NCBI GenBank assembly: GCA_015056015.1
Contig: SVHD01000008.1
Location: 1-64,000, forward strand
From: Clostridiales bacterium
GTDB taxonomy: Bacteria > Bacillota > Clostridia > Christensenellales > Aristaeellaceae
Length of the DNA stretch: 64,000 bases
Direction of reading: 5' to 3'
Shown here: positions 35,643-44,235 of the stretch, piece after piece
Position numbering within the stretch: position 1 is the stretch's first letter
Layout: every line of letters starts with the position of its first letter
Translations under genes and position numbers: made by a program
Notes under the pieces: generated by a model
Told to the model about the DNA's origin: nothing
The model's input: the letters and a program-made list of their open reading frames with translations, nothing else
The model's database searches: none

Positions 35643-35789
35643 ATGGAAAAAAAGCCTGAATCCTGGAAGCAGCGGGGATTATTCGCCCTGTTGAGCCGCC
35701 AGAGCAACAGCGATGTGCTGGGCAGCTATACCGGCACCCCGGCCGACCTGGATGACGATGAGCCGGTGCAGGACGCCGATGATCTGTAA
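35643..35789 (+). CDS. 48-aa acidic-tail small protein
   Basis: Reads MEKKPESWKQRGLFALLSRQ and ends in PADLDDDEPVQDADDL. AAAAAGGAGGAAC precedes ATG 35643. The pattern of a basic start, GSYTG and a PVQDADDL end looks conserved, but I cannot name a family. A strong terminator follows directly, supporting a real independent gene. Confidence 0.7.
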   Translation: MEKKPESWKQRGLFALLSRQSNSDVLGSYTGTPADLDDDEPVQDADDL

Positions 35790-35796
35790 ATAAAAA

Positions 35797-35840
35797 ACGC
35801 CGGGCAATCCAAAATGGAACGCCCGGCATTTTTTATTTTC
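35797..35840. terminator. bidirectional terminator
   Basis: GCCGGGC/GCCCGGC stem with A-run before and T-run after. Shared by the 48-aa gene (+) and psuG (-). Confidence 0.8.
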
Positions 35841-35847
35841 TTTCTGA

Positions 35848-36756
35848 TCAGCCCATGGCCGCCGCAATTTTCGCGGCCAGGCGCACATTATTGAGCACCA
35901 ATTGAATATTGGAGGCCAGCGATTCGCCTCCGGTAAGCTCGCATACCCGGGCCAGCAGGAAGGGGGTGGTTTCCTTGCCCTTGATTCCCTGTTCGCCCGC
36001 TTCCTTCAACGCCTGATTGATGGCGGCGTCGATGGTTTCCTTGGGCATGGCGTATTCTTCCGGAATGGGATTGGCAATCAGCATGCCGCCGGGATAATCC
36101 ATTTCCCGCTGGGCATTGATGAAGGAAGCGATTTCTTCGGGGGAATCCACCTTGTAATCCACGTTAAATCCGCTCTGCCGGGTATAGAAGGCGGGCAATT
36201 CCTTGGTGCCGTAGCCCAGCACCGGCACGCCCTTGGTTTCCAGATATTCCAGGGTCAGCCCCAGATCCAGAATGGATTTGGCGCCGGCGCAAACCACGGC
36301 CACGGGGGTCTGGGCCATTTCTTCCAGGTCGGCGGAAATATCCATGGTGGTTTCCGCGCCGCGATGCACGCCGCCGATGCCGCCGGTGGCAAATACCTTG
36401 ATGCCCGCCAGGGCCGCAATGATCATGGTGGCGGCCACGGTGGTGGCGCCATCGGCCTTCTTGGCCACCAGGATGGGCAAATCCCGGCGGCTGGCCTTGG
36501 TTACCTTGGTGCCTTCCCGGCCCAGATAATCAATTTCTTCTTCGGTAAGGCCCGCGCACAGTTTGCCGCCAATCACCGCGATGGTGGCCGGTTCCGCGCC
36601 GCATTCCCGGGCAGCCGCTTCGCATTTCAGCGCCGTTTCCACATTCTGGGGATAGGGCATGCCGTGGGAAATGATGGTGCTCTCCAGGGCGATGACGGGC
36701 CGGCCTTCCTTCAGCGCCGCCTCCACCTTGGGAGACAATTTGATATGCTGATTCAT
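35848..36756 (-). CDS. psuG: pseudouridine-5'-phosphate glycosidase
   Basis: 302 aa. It splits pseudouridine 5'-phosphate into uracil and ribose 5-phosphate. Family blocks are clear: VIALESTIISHGMPYPQN, TKVTKASRRDLP, FATGGIGGVHRGAE and GMLIANPIPEEYAMP. No pseudouridine kinase (psuK) is adjacent, so the kinase is elsewhere or the substrate comes as the phosphate. AAGGAGGAAA precedes ATG 36756; the track's extension is translated repeat d. Confidence 0.95.
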   Translation of the reverse strand: MNQHIKLSPKVEAALKEGRPVIALESTIISHGMPYPQNVETALKCEAAARECGAEPATIAVIGGKLCAGLTEEEIDYLGREGTKVTKASRRDLPILVAKKADGATTVAATMIIAALAGIKVFATGGIGGVHRGAETTMDISADLEEMAQTPVAVVCAGAKSILDLGLTLEYLETKGVPVLGYGTKELPAFYTRQSGFNVDYKVDSPEEIASFINAQREMDYPGGMLIANPIPEEYAMPKETIDAAINQALKEAGEQGIKGKETTPFLLARVCELTGGESLASNIQLVLNNVRLAAKIAAAMG

Positions 36757-36774
36757 GGAATTTCCTCCTTCTTT

Positions 36775-36830
36775 GCGGGGGAACTGCTTTTGAAGCCAAA
36801 AGCGGTTTCCCCGCGCCCCCTCCGAAAAGC
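36775..36830 (+). repeat. palindromic element copy d
   Basis: 18-bp stem (left arm GCGGGGGAACTGCTTTTG, right arm CAAAAGCGGTTTCCCCGC), loop AAGC, then GCCCCCTCCGAAAAGC. It lies 18 nt upstream of the psuG start and faces copy e. Confidence 0.75.
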
Positions 36831-36942
36831 AATTCGGATAGGATCTTTCGCCTTCAAAAAACAATTTCCCCGTGGCAATTCATTTATTTGGTATCAACTG
36901 GGACACATTGTATTTTCGTTTCGTCCTTCAAAATTCCCTACA

Positions 36943-37001
36943 GCTTTCTTGGGGTGGGTGCGGGAGGGGTATTCTTTGGCTACAAAGAATATCCCTCCCG
37001 C
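36943..37001 (-). repeat. palindromic element copy e, inverted relative to d
   Basis: On the + strand GCTTTCTTGGGGTGGGTGC is followed by the 19-bp stem GCGGGAGGGGTATTCTTTG, loop GCTA. It lies 21 nt after the yfcE stop. With copy d it brackets 112 bp that must hold the psuG promoter. Confidence 0.8.
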
Positions 37002-37021
37002 AAAAATCCCCATCCCCTCCG

Positions 37022-37486
37022 TCATTCCCTCCCATACACCTTGGCGTCGATAGCGCCCAGGCGATTGATGGTGAGGATGGCATATTCGCCGTGCATGGCG
37101 GAGCCGGGATTGAGCAGCAGGATGCCGCTGCGCCATTCCATCTTCTGCTGGTGGGTGTGGCCATAGAGCGCGGCATGCACCTTTTCTTCCACGGCCAGGT
37201 CAAAGAGGGTATCCCGCTCCTGCTTCACATGCTGATAATGCCCATGGGTGAGCAAAAGCCGCGCATTGGATAATTCAATCAGCGCCCTTGTATCGCTCCT
37301 GCCCAGATCGCAATTGCCGGCCACCTGATAAATGGGCGGCAGCATCACCCCAAGATCGGTGAGATCATGATACCCATCCCCCAGATGGATCAGGGCGTCG
37401 ATGGGGCCTTCCGCCTCCATGGCCATGAGCAGGGTGGAAAGCCGGCCGGTAAACCCATGGGAATCGCTGACCACGCCAACGCGCAT
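37022..37486 (-). CDS. YfcE/MJ0936-type metallophosphoesterase
   Basis: 154 aa. Metal-binding motifs in order: VVSDSHG (D, H), HLGDG (D), AGNCD (N), THGH (H) and YGHTH (GHxH). It is a small cytoplasmic phosphodiesterase. The start overlaps the stop of the rph-rdgB gene (ATGA), so translation is coupled. Substrate unknown. Confidence 0.92.
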   Translation of the reverse strand: MRVGVVSDSHGFTGRLSTLLMAMEAEGPIDALIHLGDGYHDLTDLGVMLPPIYQVAGNCDLGRSDTRALIELSNARLLLTHGHYQHVKQERDTLFDLAVEEKVHAALYGHTHQQKMEWRSGILLLNPGSAMHGEYAILTINRLGAIDAKVYGRE

Positions 37487-38802
37487 CACAATTCCTCCAG
37501 ATAGGGCAGCATGGCGCGCATGGCCAGGGCCCGATGGCTTACCCGATTCTTTTCTTCCTCGGGCATTTCGGCAAAGGTTTCCCCGGACAGATATTCGAAA
37601 TAGGGATCATAGCCAAAGCCGCCTTCCCCCCGGGGCGCATAGGTGATCACGCCGGGGCAGGAGCCCAGCACCGTATGGGTTTCCCCATTGGGCAGGGCAA
37701 GGGCCATGGCGCAGACGAACTGAGCGGTGCGATCCTCCTGGGCCACATCCTTCATATTTTCAATGAGCAGGGCATTATTGGCCGCATCATCCCCATGCAC
37801 GCCGGCATACCGGGCGGAATGCACGCCGGGGGCCCCATCCAGGGCGTCCACAGCCAGGCCGCTGTCATCCGCCAGGGCACAATAGCCCGTGGCCTTGGCC
37901 ACCGCCTGGGCCTTGATCACGGCGTTTTCTTCAAAGGTTTCGCCGTTTTCGTCAATTTCGCCGGTAAAGCCCGCTTCCCGCATGGAAATCACCTGCATGG
38001 AATCATCCAGCATTTCGGAAATTTCCCGGATTTTGTGCTGATTATTGCTGGCAATAACCAGGGTACGCCGGGGCGCAATAACGCCGGCCTTTTCGCCCAG
38101 GGCCTGCCGCTGCATGGCATGCAATTCCCGGATGCCCTTTTCCCCCAGATTCAGGATTTCATTCAGTTCATCCCGGCTGAAGGCCCGGCCCTCGCCGGTT
38201 CCCTGCAATTCAATAAACGCGCCGGTTTCATCCATGACGAAATTCATATCGGTCTGGGCGGCGCTGTCCTCCACATAGCAAAGATCCAGGCAGGGGGTAT
38301 CGGAAACGATGCCCGCGCTGACGGCGGCAATCTGATGCACGATGGGGGATTCCTTGAGCTTGCCCTTCTGCATCAATTTATCAATAGCGCAGCAAAGGGC
38401 CACAAAGCCGCCGGTAATGGATGCGGTGCGGGTGCCGCCATCGGCCTCCAGCACATCGCAGTCAATGGTAATGGTGCGCTCGCCCAGGAATCTCCGATCC
38501 ACCGCCTGGCGCAGGGCCCGGCCGATGAGCCGGCTGATTTCCACGCTGCGGCCATCCTTTTTGACCCCATCCCGGGCCTTGCGGCGGCCGGTAGAGGCGG
38601 GCAGCATGGCGTATTCCGCCGTCACCCAGCCCATGCCCTGGCCCCGCAGGAAGGGAGGCACGCTTTCTTCCACAGAGGCCGTGCAAATCACCCGTGTTCC
38701 GCCGCAGCGAATCAGGCAGCTGCCATCTGCCGTGCCCACAAAGCCCACCTGCATTTCACAGGGGCGCAGCATATCCGGCTTCCGTCCATCCGTCCGTTCC
38801 AT
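37486..38802 (-). CDS. rph-rdgB: fused ribonuclease PH and XTP/dITP diphosphatase
   Basis: 438 aa. Residues 1-240 are RNase PH ([55 protein letters not shown]). Residues 247-438 are the Ham1/RdgB house-cleaning pyrophosphatase ([53 protein letters not shown]). The two genes are commonly adjacent; here they share one frame with a short linker ([10 protein letters not shown]). AGGAGGAATG precedes the start. In an operon with FRG and yfcE. Confidence 0.96.
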   Translation of the reverse strand: MERTDGRKPDMLRPCEMQVGFVGTADGSCLIRCGGTRVICTASVEESVPPFLRGQGMGWVTAEYAMLPASTGRRKARDGVKKDGRSVEISRLIGRALRQAVDRRFLGERTITIDCDVLEADGGTRTASITGGFVALCCAIDKLMQKGKLKESPIVHQIAAVSAGIVSDTPCLDLCYVEDSAAQTDMNFVMDETGAFIELQGTGEGRAFSRDELNEILNLGEKGIRELHAMQRQALGEKAGVIAPRRTLVIASNNQHKIREISEMLDDSMQVISMREAGFTGEIDENGETFEENAVIKAQAVAKATGYCALADDSGLAVDALDGAPGVHSARYAGVHGDDAANNALLIENMKDVAQEDRTAQFVCAMALALPNGETHTVLGSCPGVITYAPRGEGGFGYDPYFEYLSGETFAEMPEEEKNRVSHRALAMRAMLPYLEEL

Positions 38803-38805
38803 ATT

Positions 38806-39633
38806 TCATTCCTCCTTATCTATTTCCACATCTGATTTTTGATGATATTTGGGGCCCAGCGCCGCATAGCGCCGGGTAATCCATTTGCAGATGCCATCCA
38901 GCCCGGGATAAATCATGCGCTCGGAAATATTGATATAATCCAGCTTATCCCGGATTTCCAGCTTCACCTCCGCCGGAATAATAATGCGGCGGAAGCAATC
39001 CTCCGTTTCCGGCAGATCATTCAGCACCGTCTGGGGATCGGAGCAAACGGAAAACAGGGCATATTGATTGGCGATTCTGTTCACCGTGCTGGCGGGCTCA
39101 AAAAAGAGGGCGAAGGGCTGGGAGGAAATCCGGTTCAGCGCGTCGAAACCTTCACCCACCCGATCCATCATTTCCATGGTGAAGATATTGCCCCTTTCTT
39201 CCCGGAGCATTTCCTTGAGCGGATCGGGCAGCTGGCGATTCATTTTTTCAATATCCACGCACCAGATGATCCCGTCCCGATCATAGGTTTCCTGATCCTC
39301 GGTGGCAAAATGGGCCGCCACCAGGGGGGAATAGGTCCAATCCAAGAGGCGGGTAGGCAGGCCGAATTGCTGGGCCATGGCCAGCATCTGCCAGAATGAA
39401 TTCACATGCTGCAAATCCGCATAGCCGTATTTCCGGAAGGAACGCAGCATCTGATGCTCCAGTTTCAAATCATGGGCGCAGGCCCGGTTCAGGGAAGGGG
39501 CCAGGCCCCATTTCCAATCCGCCATGCCCCGGTATACGCAATTATCCCGGTAGCGCAGGATTTTTTCATCCCACACCCCATCAAAAATGGCGGATTGCAA
39601 TTCATCCCAGCCGTGAATGACGATTTCCTGCAT
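38806..39633 (-). CDS. FRG-domain protein
   Basis: 275 aa. The FRG signature is present: VYRGMADWKWGLAPSLNRA near residue 33 and AQQFGLPTRLLDWTYSPLVA near residue 87, followed by AHFATED. This domain often occurs in phage and defence-linked proteins, but its biochemical role is not established. Its stop is 3 nt before the rph-rdgB start, so it heads that operon. AAAGGGGCG precedes the start. Confidence 0.85.
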   Translation of the reverse strand: MQEIVIHGWDELQSAIFDGVWDEKILRYRDNCVYRGMADWKWGLAPSLNRACAHDLKLEHQMLRSFRKYGYADLQHVNSFWQMLAMAQQFGLPTRLLDWTYSPLVAAHFATEDQETYDRDGIIWCVDIEKMNRQLPDPLKEMLREERGNIFTMEMMDRVGEGFDALNRISSQPFALFFEPASTVNRIANQYALFSVCSDPQTVLNDLPETEDCFRRIIIPAEVKLEIRDKLDYINISERMIYPGLDGICKWITRRYAALGPKYHQKSDVEIDKEE

Positions 39634-39681
39634 ACGGCGCGCCCCTTTCCTTCAAAAAATGCTGTCCCCGGAGGGATTCTG

Positions 39682-40287
39682 ATGATCAAAAGAAATTATC
39701 AAAAAGAAATGGAAGAAGAAATTGCCCGGCTCGATGGCCGCCGGCCCCGCCTGCTATTGCACAGCTGCTGCGGGCCCTGCTCCAGCGCGGTGATTGAACG
39801 GCTGCACGAGGCCTTTGATCTTACCGTGCTTTATTACAACCCCAATATTGAGCCGGAAACCGAGTATATCCATCGCCTTGAGGAGCAGGCCCGGCTTTTA
39901 TCCCTGCTGCCGGGAAATATTCCCCTGCTGCCCTGCGATTGGGAGCATGAGAAATTTTCTGCCTTTGGGGAAAAAATGGCGGAATATCCCGAGGGCGGGC
40001 CCCGGTGCATCTGCTGCTTTGAATTGCGGCTTGATTATACCGCCCGGGAAGCCAAAGCCCACGGCTTTGAATATTTCACCACCACCCTTTCCGTCAGCCC
40101 CCACAAAAATGCCGAAATTCTCAATCGGGTGGGGGCCGCCATGGGCGAAAAATATGATGTGAAATATCTGATGGCGGATTTCAAAAAGAAGAATGGTTAT
40201 CTGCGCTCGCTGCAGCTTTCCAAAGAATTTGATCTTTACCGCCAGGATTACTGCGGCTGCCTTTATTCCAAGCCGGAAAAGGAATAA
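39682..40287 (+). CDS. queH: epoxyqueuosine reductase QueH
   Basis: 201 aa. It catalyses the last step of queuosine tRNA modification without cobalamin. Conserved cysteine motifs: HSCCGPCSSAVIE (start), PRCICCFELRLDYTA (middle) and DYCGCLYS (end), which bind iron-sulfur and metal centres. GGAGGG is 6 nt before ATG 39682. The 3' end overlaps birA tail-to-tail by 25 bp. Confidence 0.95.
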   Translation: MIKRNYQKEMEEEIARLDGRRPRLLLHSCCGPCSSAVIERLHEAFDLTVLYYNPNIEPETEYIHRLEEQARLLSLLPGNIPLLPCDWEHEKFSAFGEKMAEYPEGGPRCICCFELRLDYTAREAKAHGFEYFTTTLSVSPHKNAEILNRVGAAMGEKYDVKYLMADFKKKNGYLRSLQLSKEFDLYRQDYCGCLYSKPEKE

Positions 40288-41030
40288 GAGCCCAGGGAAA
40301 TTTCCCCGCTGCGGAGGATTTCCTCTTTCCCATCCGTGATGACGATCAATCCCCCGTCATTGGCAACGCCCGTTACCCGGGCGTTTTTTTCTTGCCCGCT
40401 TTGCAGGTAGGTAATTTCCCGCCCGATCAGGGGCATCCGTGCCCGGTAAGCATCCATCAGTTCAGAATCGGAGAGGTTTTTCATCCCCGCCAGCAGATTC
40501 CCGGCGATTTTCCCCGCCAGTTCCTCCCGGGAAAGGGGAATATCCAGCGCGCCCGCAATGCCCGCTTCCGGCGGAAAGCCGCCGGGCGGCGTTTGCAGAT
40601 TTACGCCGATGCCGATAATCACCTGGTTTTCCACATATTCCGCCAGGATTCCGCAGACCTTTCTGCCCTTCACAAACAGATCATTCACCCATTTGATTTT
40701 GGGGCGGAGGGGCGTGATTTCTTCCAACGCCAGGCAGACCGCCACGGCCGCCAGCACCGTCATTTTCTGGATTTCCGCCCCGCTTTCCGGGCGCAGAAGC
40801 AGGCTCATATACAGCCCGGTGCCCGGCGGGGAAACGAAGGTCCGCCCCAAGCGCCCCCGGCCTGCCTTCTGATAATCAGCCAGCACCAGGCAGGGCGCGG
40901 AAAGATCGCCGCTGCGCACCCGCTCCTTCAGAAATACATTGGTGGAATCCACGGAAGAAAGCAGAATCAGGGGCAAATCATGCCATTCGGCCATGGCTTC
41001 CCGGATTTTTTTTTCGGCGAAAATTTCCAT
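40263..41030 (-). CDS. birA: biotin-protein ligase, monofunctional
   Basis: 255 aa. Biotinyl-AMP loop GRGRLGRTFVSPPGTGLYMS and the KWVNDLFVKGRKVCGIL catalytic block are clear. There is no N-terminal helix-turn-helix, so it is a ligase only, not a repressor. A C-terminal SH3-like domain follows. Start at 41030 after AGGGGGGCGG; the track extension of about 120 residues is translated repeat f. Confidence 0.93.
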   Translation of the reverse strand: MEIFAEKKIREAMAEWHDLPLILLSSVDSTNVFLKERVRSGDLSAPCLVLADYQKAGRGRLGRTFVSPPGTGLYMSLLLRPESGAEIQKMTVLAAVAVCLALEEITPLRPKIKWVNDLFVKGRKVCGILAEYVENQVIIGIGVNLQTPPGGFPPEAGIAGALDIPLSREELAGKIAGNLLAGMKNLSDSELMDAYRARMPLIGREITYLQSGQEKNARVTGVANDGGLIVITDGKEEILRSGEISLGSYSFSGLE

Positions 41031-41126
41031 GCCCGCCCCCCTTTTCCAGCTTTCTCCATACGCCCTTCTATTATAGCTTTTTTCTTTCCTTCTGCCAAGA
41101 GGAAATAAAATTACGAGAGAATTATT

Positions 41127-41186
41127 CTGGGGAAACCGTTCTTTGTGACCAAAGAATGGTTTCCCCAGACCCCTTCCAAGAAAGTC
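41127..41186 (+). repeat. palindromic element copy f
   Basis: Perfect 19-bp stem CTGGGGAAACCGTTCTTTG, loop TGAC, then ACCCCTTCCAAGAAAGTC and ATTCTGGATATTGC. It is upstream of birA and inverted relative to copy g. Confidence 0.85.
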
Positions 41187-41273
41187 ATTCTGGATATTGC
41201 TGGACACCACAGAATCATTTTGTGTGCCAGTGCCACTTGGGAAACATGTGTCAGCATCCGGGAAAACAAAAAG

Positions 41274-41316
41274 AACGGCAACGGAGAGAATGAATTCTCT
41301 CCCGTGCCGTTTTTCT
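41274..41316 (+). repeat. long hairpin (second repeat type, copy 2)
   Basis: Same AACGGCAACGGAGAGAAT / ATTCTCTCCCGTGCCGTT arms as at 21799, again followed by a T-run. Only the 2-nt loop differs (GA instead of TT). Confidence 0.8.
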
Positions 41317-41404
41317 GCTTTCAATGCTCCTGTGGCGATGTTTCGTGATCTCATTTTCTCTTTCGTTTCTGTTACCCATTCACTGGGCACCAAGTTGATA
41401 AAAA

Positions 41405-41483
41405 GAAAAAAAGGAATATCCAGGATAGCTTTCTTGGAGGGGTGCGGGGAGGGGTTCTTTGGCTACAAAGAACCTCTCCCCGC
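41405..41483 (-). repeat. palindromic element copy g, inverted relative to f
   Basis: GCTTTCTTGGAGGGGTGC followed by stem GCGGGGAGGGGTTCTTTG, loop GCTA. Its inner flank GGAATATCCAGGATAGC mirrors that of copy f. The 511-bp gap 41031-41541 contains f, the long hairpin, g and a CAGGGGGC/GCCCCCTG hairpin (41502-41522), and no gene. Confidence 0.85.
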
Positions 41484-41541
41484 AAAATACTCCTGGCGGT
41501 TCAGGGGGCGCGGAGCCCCCTGCCTCATCGGTATACAGCCG

Positions 41542-43212
41542 TTATTCTTCCGGCTGATACACCAGATCCATTTCGTTTTCCTGGGCGGATACGGCCATGC
41601 CCAGATTGAGGGTGGCCTTTTCCAATTGCAGGGCCAGGGCATTGATTTTCGCCCGGCGTTCCGCGGGGGTATCGGCGGCGATGCCGGTCTCCAGCAGGGA
41701 ATCCAGCTGGGAACGGATGAATTCCAGCTTTTCGGTAATGGCGTCCGCTTCGGTACCGGCGGACATATCCGCCTCCGCTTCCTGCCAATTCATGGTGGGG
41801 GCGGCGCCCAGGGTATATTCGCTTTCCCCCTGCACGGCGGTGCAGGCATAGCCGGTTTCCTTTTCAATCAGATCGGCCAATACATCCTTGGCGGGGTTTT
41901 CCCCATGCACCAGGAAAATCTGCCGGGGCTTTTTTTGCAGTCCCTTGGCCCAGGTAAGCAGCGCCTTCTGATCGGCATGGCCGGAGAAGCCCTCCAGCCG
42001 CACGATTTCGGCCTTCACCGCAATCTTATCCCCAAAGAGGGTAACCTTTTTCACCCCATCCAGCAGCATCCGGCCCAACGACCCTGCCGCCTGATAGCCG
42101 ACGAAAACGATGGTGCTCTTTTCATTCCAAAGATTATGCTTCAGATGATGCCGGATGCGTCCGGCGTCGCACATACCGCTGGCGGCAATGAGAATCTTGG
42201 GATTCTTATCCTGGTTGAGGGCCTTGGATTCCTCGGCAGACCGGGAGAAATAGAGATTCTTGAAATCCAGGGGGTTATCGCCGGAAAGAATGCGTTCCCG
42301 GGTCTGGCTGTCAAAGACCTGGGCATTGCGGCGGAAAATTTCGGTGGTGGAAATGGCCATGGGCGAATCGATATATACATTCACCTTATCCAGCATGGCC
42401 TGATGCTCTTTATGCTCTTCGTAATAGATATTCAGCTCGTAAATCAATTCCTGGGTGCGGCCCACGGCGAAGGCGGGAATCACCACATTGCCCCCGCGGC
42501 CGATGGTGCGCACGATCACCTGAATCAATTCTTCCAGGCATTCCTTGTTTCCTTCGTGCAACCGATCGCCGTAGGTGCTTTCCATAATCACATAATCGGC
42601 CTTTTTGATGATCTTGGGATCCCTCAAGATGGGCCGGTCATCCATGCCGATATCGCCGGTATAGACCAGTTTTACCGGGCCTTCCCCATCATCCACCCAA
42701 AGCTCGGTGATGGCGGAGCCCAGAATATGCCCAGCCTCATTGAAAACGGCCTTCATCTGATCATTGATTTCAAATAATTCATCATACATATGGGGCTTGA
42801 TCAGCTTCAGGGTATTTTCCACATCTTCCATGGTATAGAGGGGCTCCACCGGATCTTTGCCCTGGCGCAGTGCCTTACGGCTTTCCCGCTCGGCGTCGGA
42901 TTCCTGGATATGGGCGCAATCGGGCAGCATGATGGAAAGCAGATCGGCGGTGGCGTCGGTGCAGTAAATAGGCCCGGAAAAGCCTCGCTTCACCAGCAGG
43001 GGCAGCCGGCCGCTGTGATCGATATGGGCATGGCTGACAATCACGCAATCCACCTTCTTGGGATCAAAGGAAAATTCCATGGCATTGCGCTTTTCCAATT
43101 CCTTGCCGCCCTGAAACTGGCCGCAATCCAATAAAATCTGATGGGTATCGGTGGTAATCAAATGGCAGGAACCGGTAACGCAATCCGCCGCGCCGCAAAA
43201 ATGGATTTTCAT
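41542..43212 (-). CDS. MBL-fold beta-CASP RNA-processing nuclease
   Basis: 556 aa. Zinc motif HAHIDHSGRLP, then GHILGSA and YTGDIG; the beta-CASP cap contains IPAFAVGRTQEL and the C-terminal RNA-specificity part has IAASGMCDAGRI and GFSGHADQ. It resembles bacterial CPSF-like nucleases rather than RNase J, which lacks this order. The last 85 residues form a helical extension. AAAGGAGAAAGG precedes the ATG. Last gene of a six-gene minus operon. Confidence 0.9.
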   Translation of the reverse strand: MKIHFCGAADCVTGSCHLITTDTHQILLDCGQFQGGKELEKRNAMEFSFDPKKVDCVIVSHAHIDHSGRLPLLVKRGFSGPIYCTDATADLLSIMLPDCAHIQESDAERESRKALRQGKDPVEPLYTMEDVENTLKLIKPHMYDELFEINDQMKAVFNEAGHILGSAITELWVDDGEGPVKLVYTGDIGMDDRPILRDPKIIKKADYVIMESTYGDRLHEGNKECLEELIQVIVRTIGRGGNVVIPAFAVGRTQELIYELNIYYEEHKEHQAMLDKVNVYIDSPMAISTTEIFRRNAQVFDSQTRERILSGDNPLDFKNLYFSRSAEESKALNQDKNPKILIAASGMCDAGRIRHHLKHNLWNEKSTIVFVGYQAAGSLGRMLLDGVKKVTLFGDKIAVKAEIVRLEGFSGHADQKALLTWAKGLQKKPRQIFLVHGENPAKDVLADLIEKETGYACTAVQGESEYTLGAAPTMNWQEAEADMSAGTEADAITEKLEFIRSQLDSLLETGIAADTPAERRAKINALALQLEKATLNLGMAVSAQENEMDLVYQPEE

Positions 43213-43230
43213 AAGCCCTTTCTCCTTTTT

Positions 43231-44235
43231 TTAAAATCTGGTTTCGATATGCATATGCTCCGCAATGATTTTTCCCCAGCGCTGGGCGATCAGGGCCTGC
43301 CCTTCCGCAGAGGGATGCACCATATCCGCAGTGATCAGGGAGAATTCATGAAGCAGCGCCTCGCCCTCGGTAAACACAAAGGGGGCCGCCTGATATTTGC
43401 GCACAATGCCCCGGAAATCCTGCACCTTTTGCATATCCGGCAGGTGAGCAGGAAGGAGGGAAAAGATGCTGGTGGTAAAGATCGGCCTGGAATCCTGCCG
43501 CAGAACGGAAATAAAATCTGAAACCCGGCCTTCAAATTCCTCATGGGGAAACTCGCGGATCATATTGACGCCCATTTCAAAGGTGGCAAAATCCCAATCC
43601 TTCCGGGAAATAATATATTCCGCCATGGTTTTTTCCAGATGGGCAGAGCCGGCAAAGCCCAGATTGATGGTATCGCAATTGAGCATTCTGCCCAGCTTGA
43701 ATACATAATTATGCGCCGGGCCCACGGAAAGGCTGCCATGGGTGATGGAGGAGCCGTAGCAAAGCAGGATCTTTTCCGGCAGATCCTTTTTTTCCGGGGG
43801 CGTGATATCTCCTTCCGCCCGCAGGAAGCGCAAATCGCCGGAGGGCAGCACCAGCCGGATCACATCCGGAGAAAAGGGCTGCTTTTCCGCTTCCGCCAGT
43901 TCCCGGAAATATGCCATTTCCGCGGGGACGGAAAGATGAATCTGATTTTCTCCCTGATGGAGGGGGAAGGCATGCTCGGTCCAGCCGCACTGCATATAGC
44001 CGTAGTATAAGAAAACAGGCACGGCAGGGGCGGTTTCGGCATAGAGAAAAATATCCGCTTCGCCGGAAAGAATTTTGAAGCGAAGCTCCACCCCGGTGGT
44101 GGAAAGAGAAGCATTTTCCCGGGCCCTTTCATTCAGCGTTTCCCGGACGGCAGAAGGCACCCGCGCCATGCGATAGCCATGCTCGGAAGGAATCATTTCC
44201 TCCACATTGTGAAAATCAATCTTCTCAAAAATCAT
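43231..44235 (-). CDS. SGNH/GDSL hydrolase with N-terminal beta-domain
   Basis: 334 aa, no signal peptide. Catalytic serine in LLCYGSSITHGSLS (about residue 163), Gly/Asn blocks NLGFAGSAHLE and MGVNM, and Asp-His pair DMVHPSAEG near the end. The first 140 residues form a beta-rich accessory domain, as in carbohydrate esterases. Its start overlaps the DUF3298 stop (ATGA). Probably removes an acyl group from a sugar; inference. Confidence 0.87.
   Translation of the reverse strand: MIFEKIDFHNVEEMIPSEHGYRMARVPSAVRETLNERARENASLSTTGVELRFKILSGEADIFLYAETAPAVPVFLYYGYMQCGWTEHAFPLHQGENQIHLSVPAEMAYFRELAEAEKQPFSPDVIRLVLPSGDLRFLRAEGDITPPEKKDLPEKILLCYGSSITHGSLSVGPAHNYVFKLGRMLNCDTINLGFAGSAHLEKTMAEYIISRKDWDFATFEMGVNMIREFPHEEFEGRVSDFISVLRQDSRPIFTTSIFSLLPAHLPDMQKVQDFRGIVRKYQAAPFVFTEGEALLHEFSLITADMVHPSAEGQALIAQRWGKIIAEHMHIETRF

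Noticed and set aside
41197-42777. 526-aa + ORF
   Set aside because: Runs from the repeat region into antisense of the beta-CASP nuclease gene.
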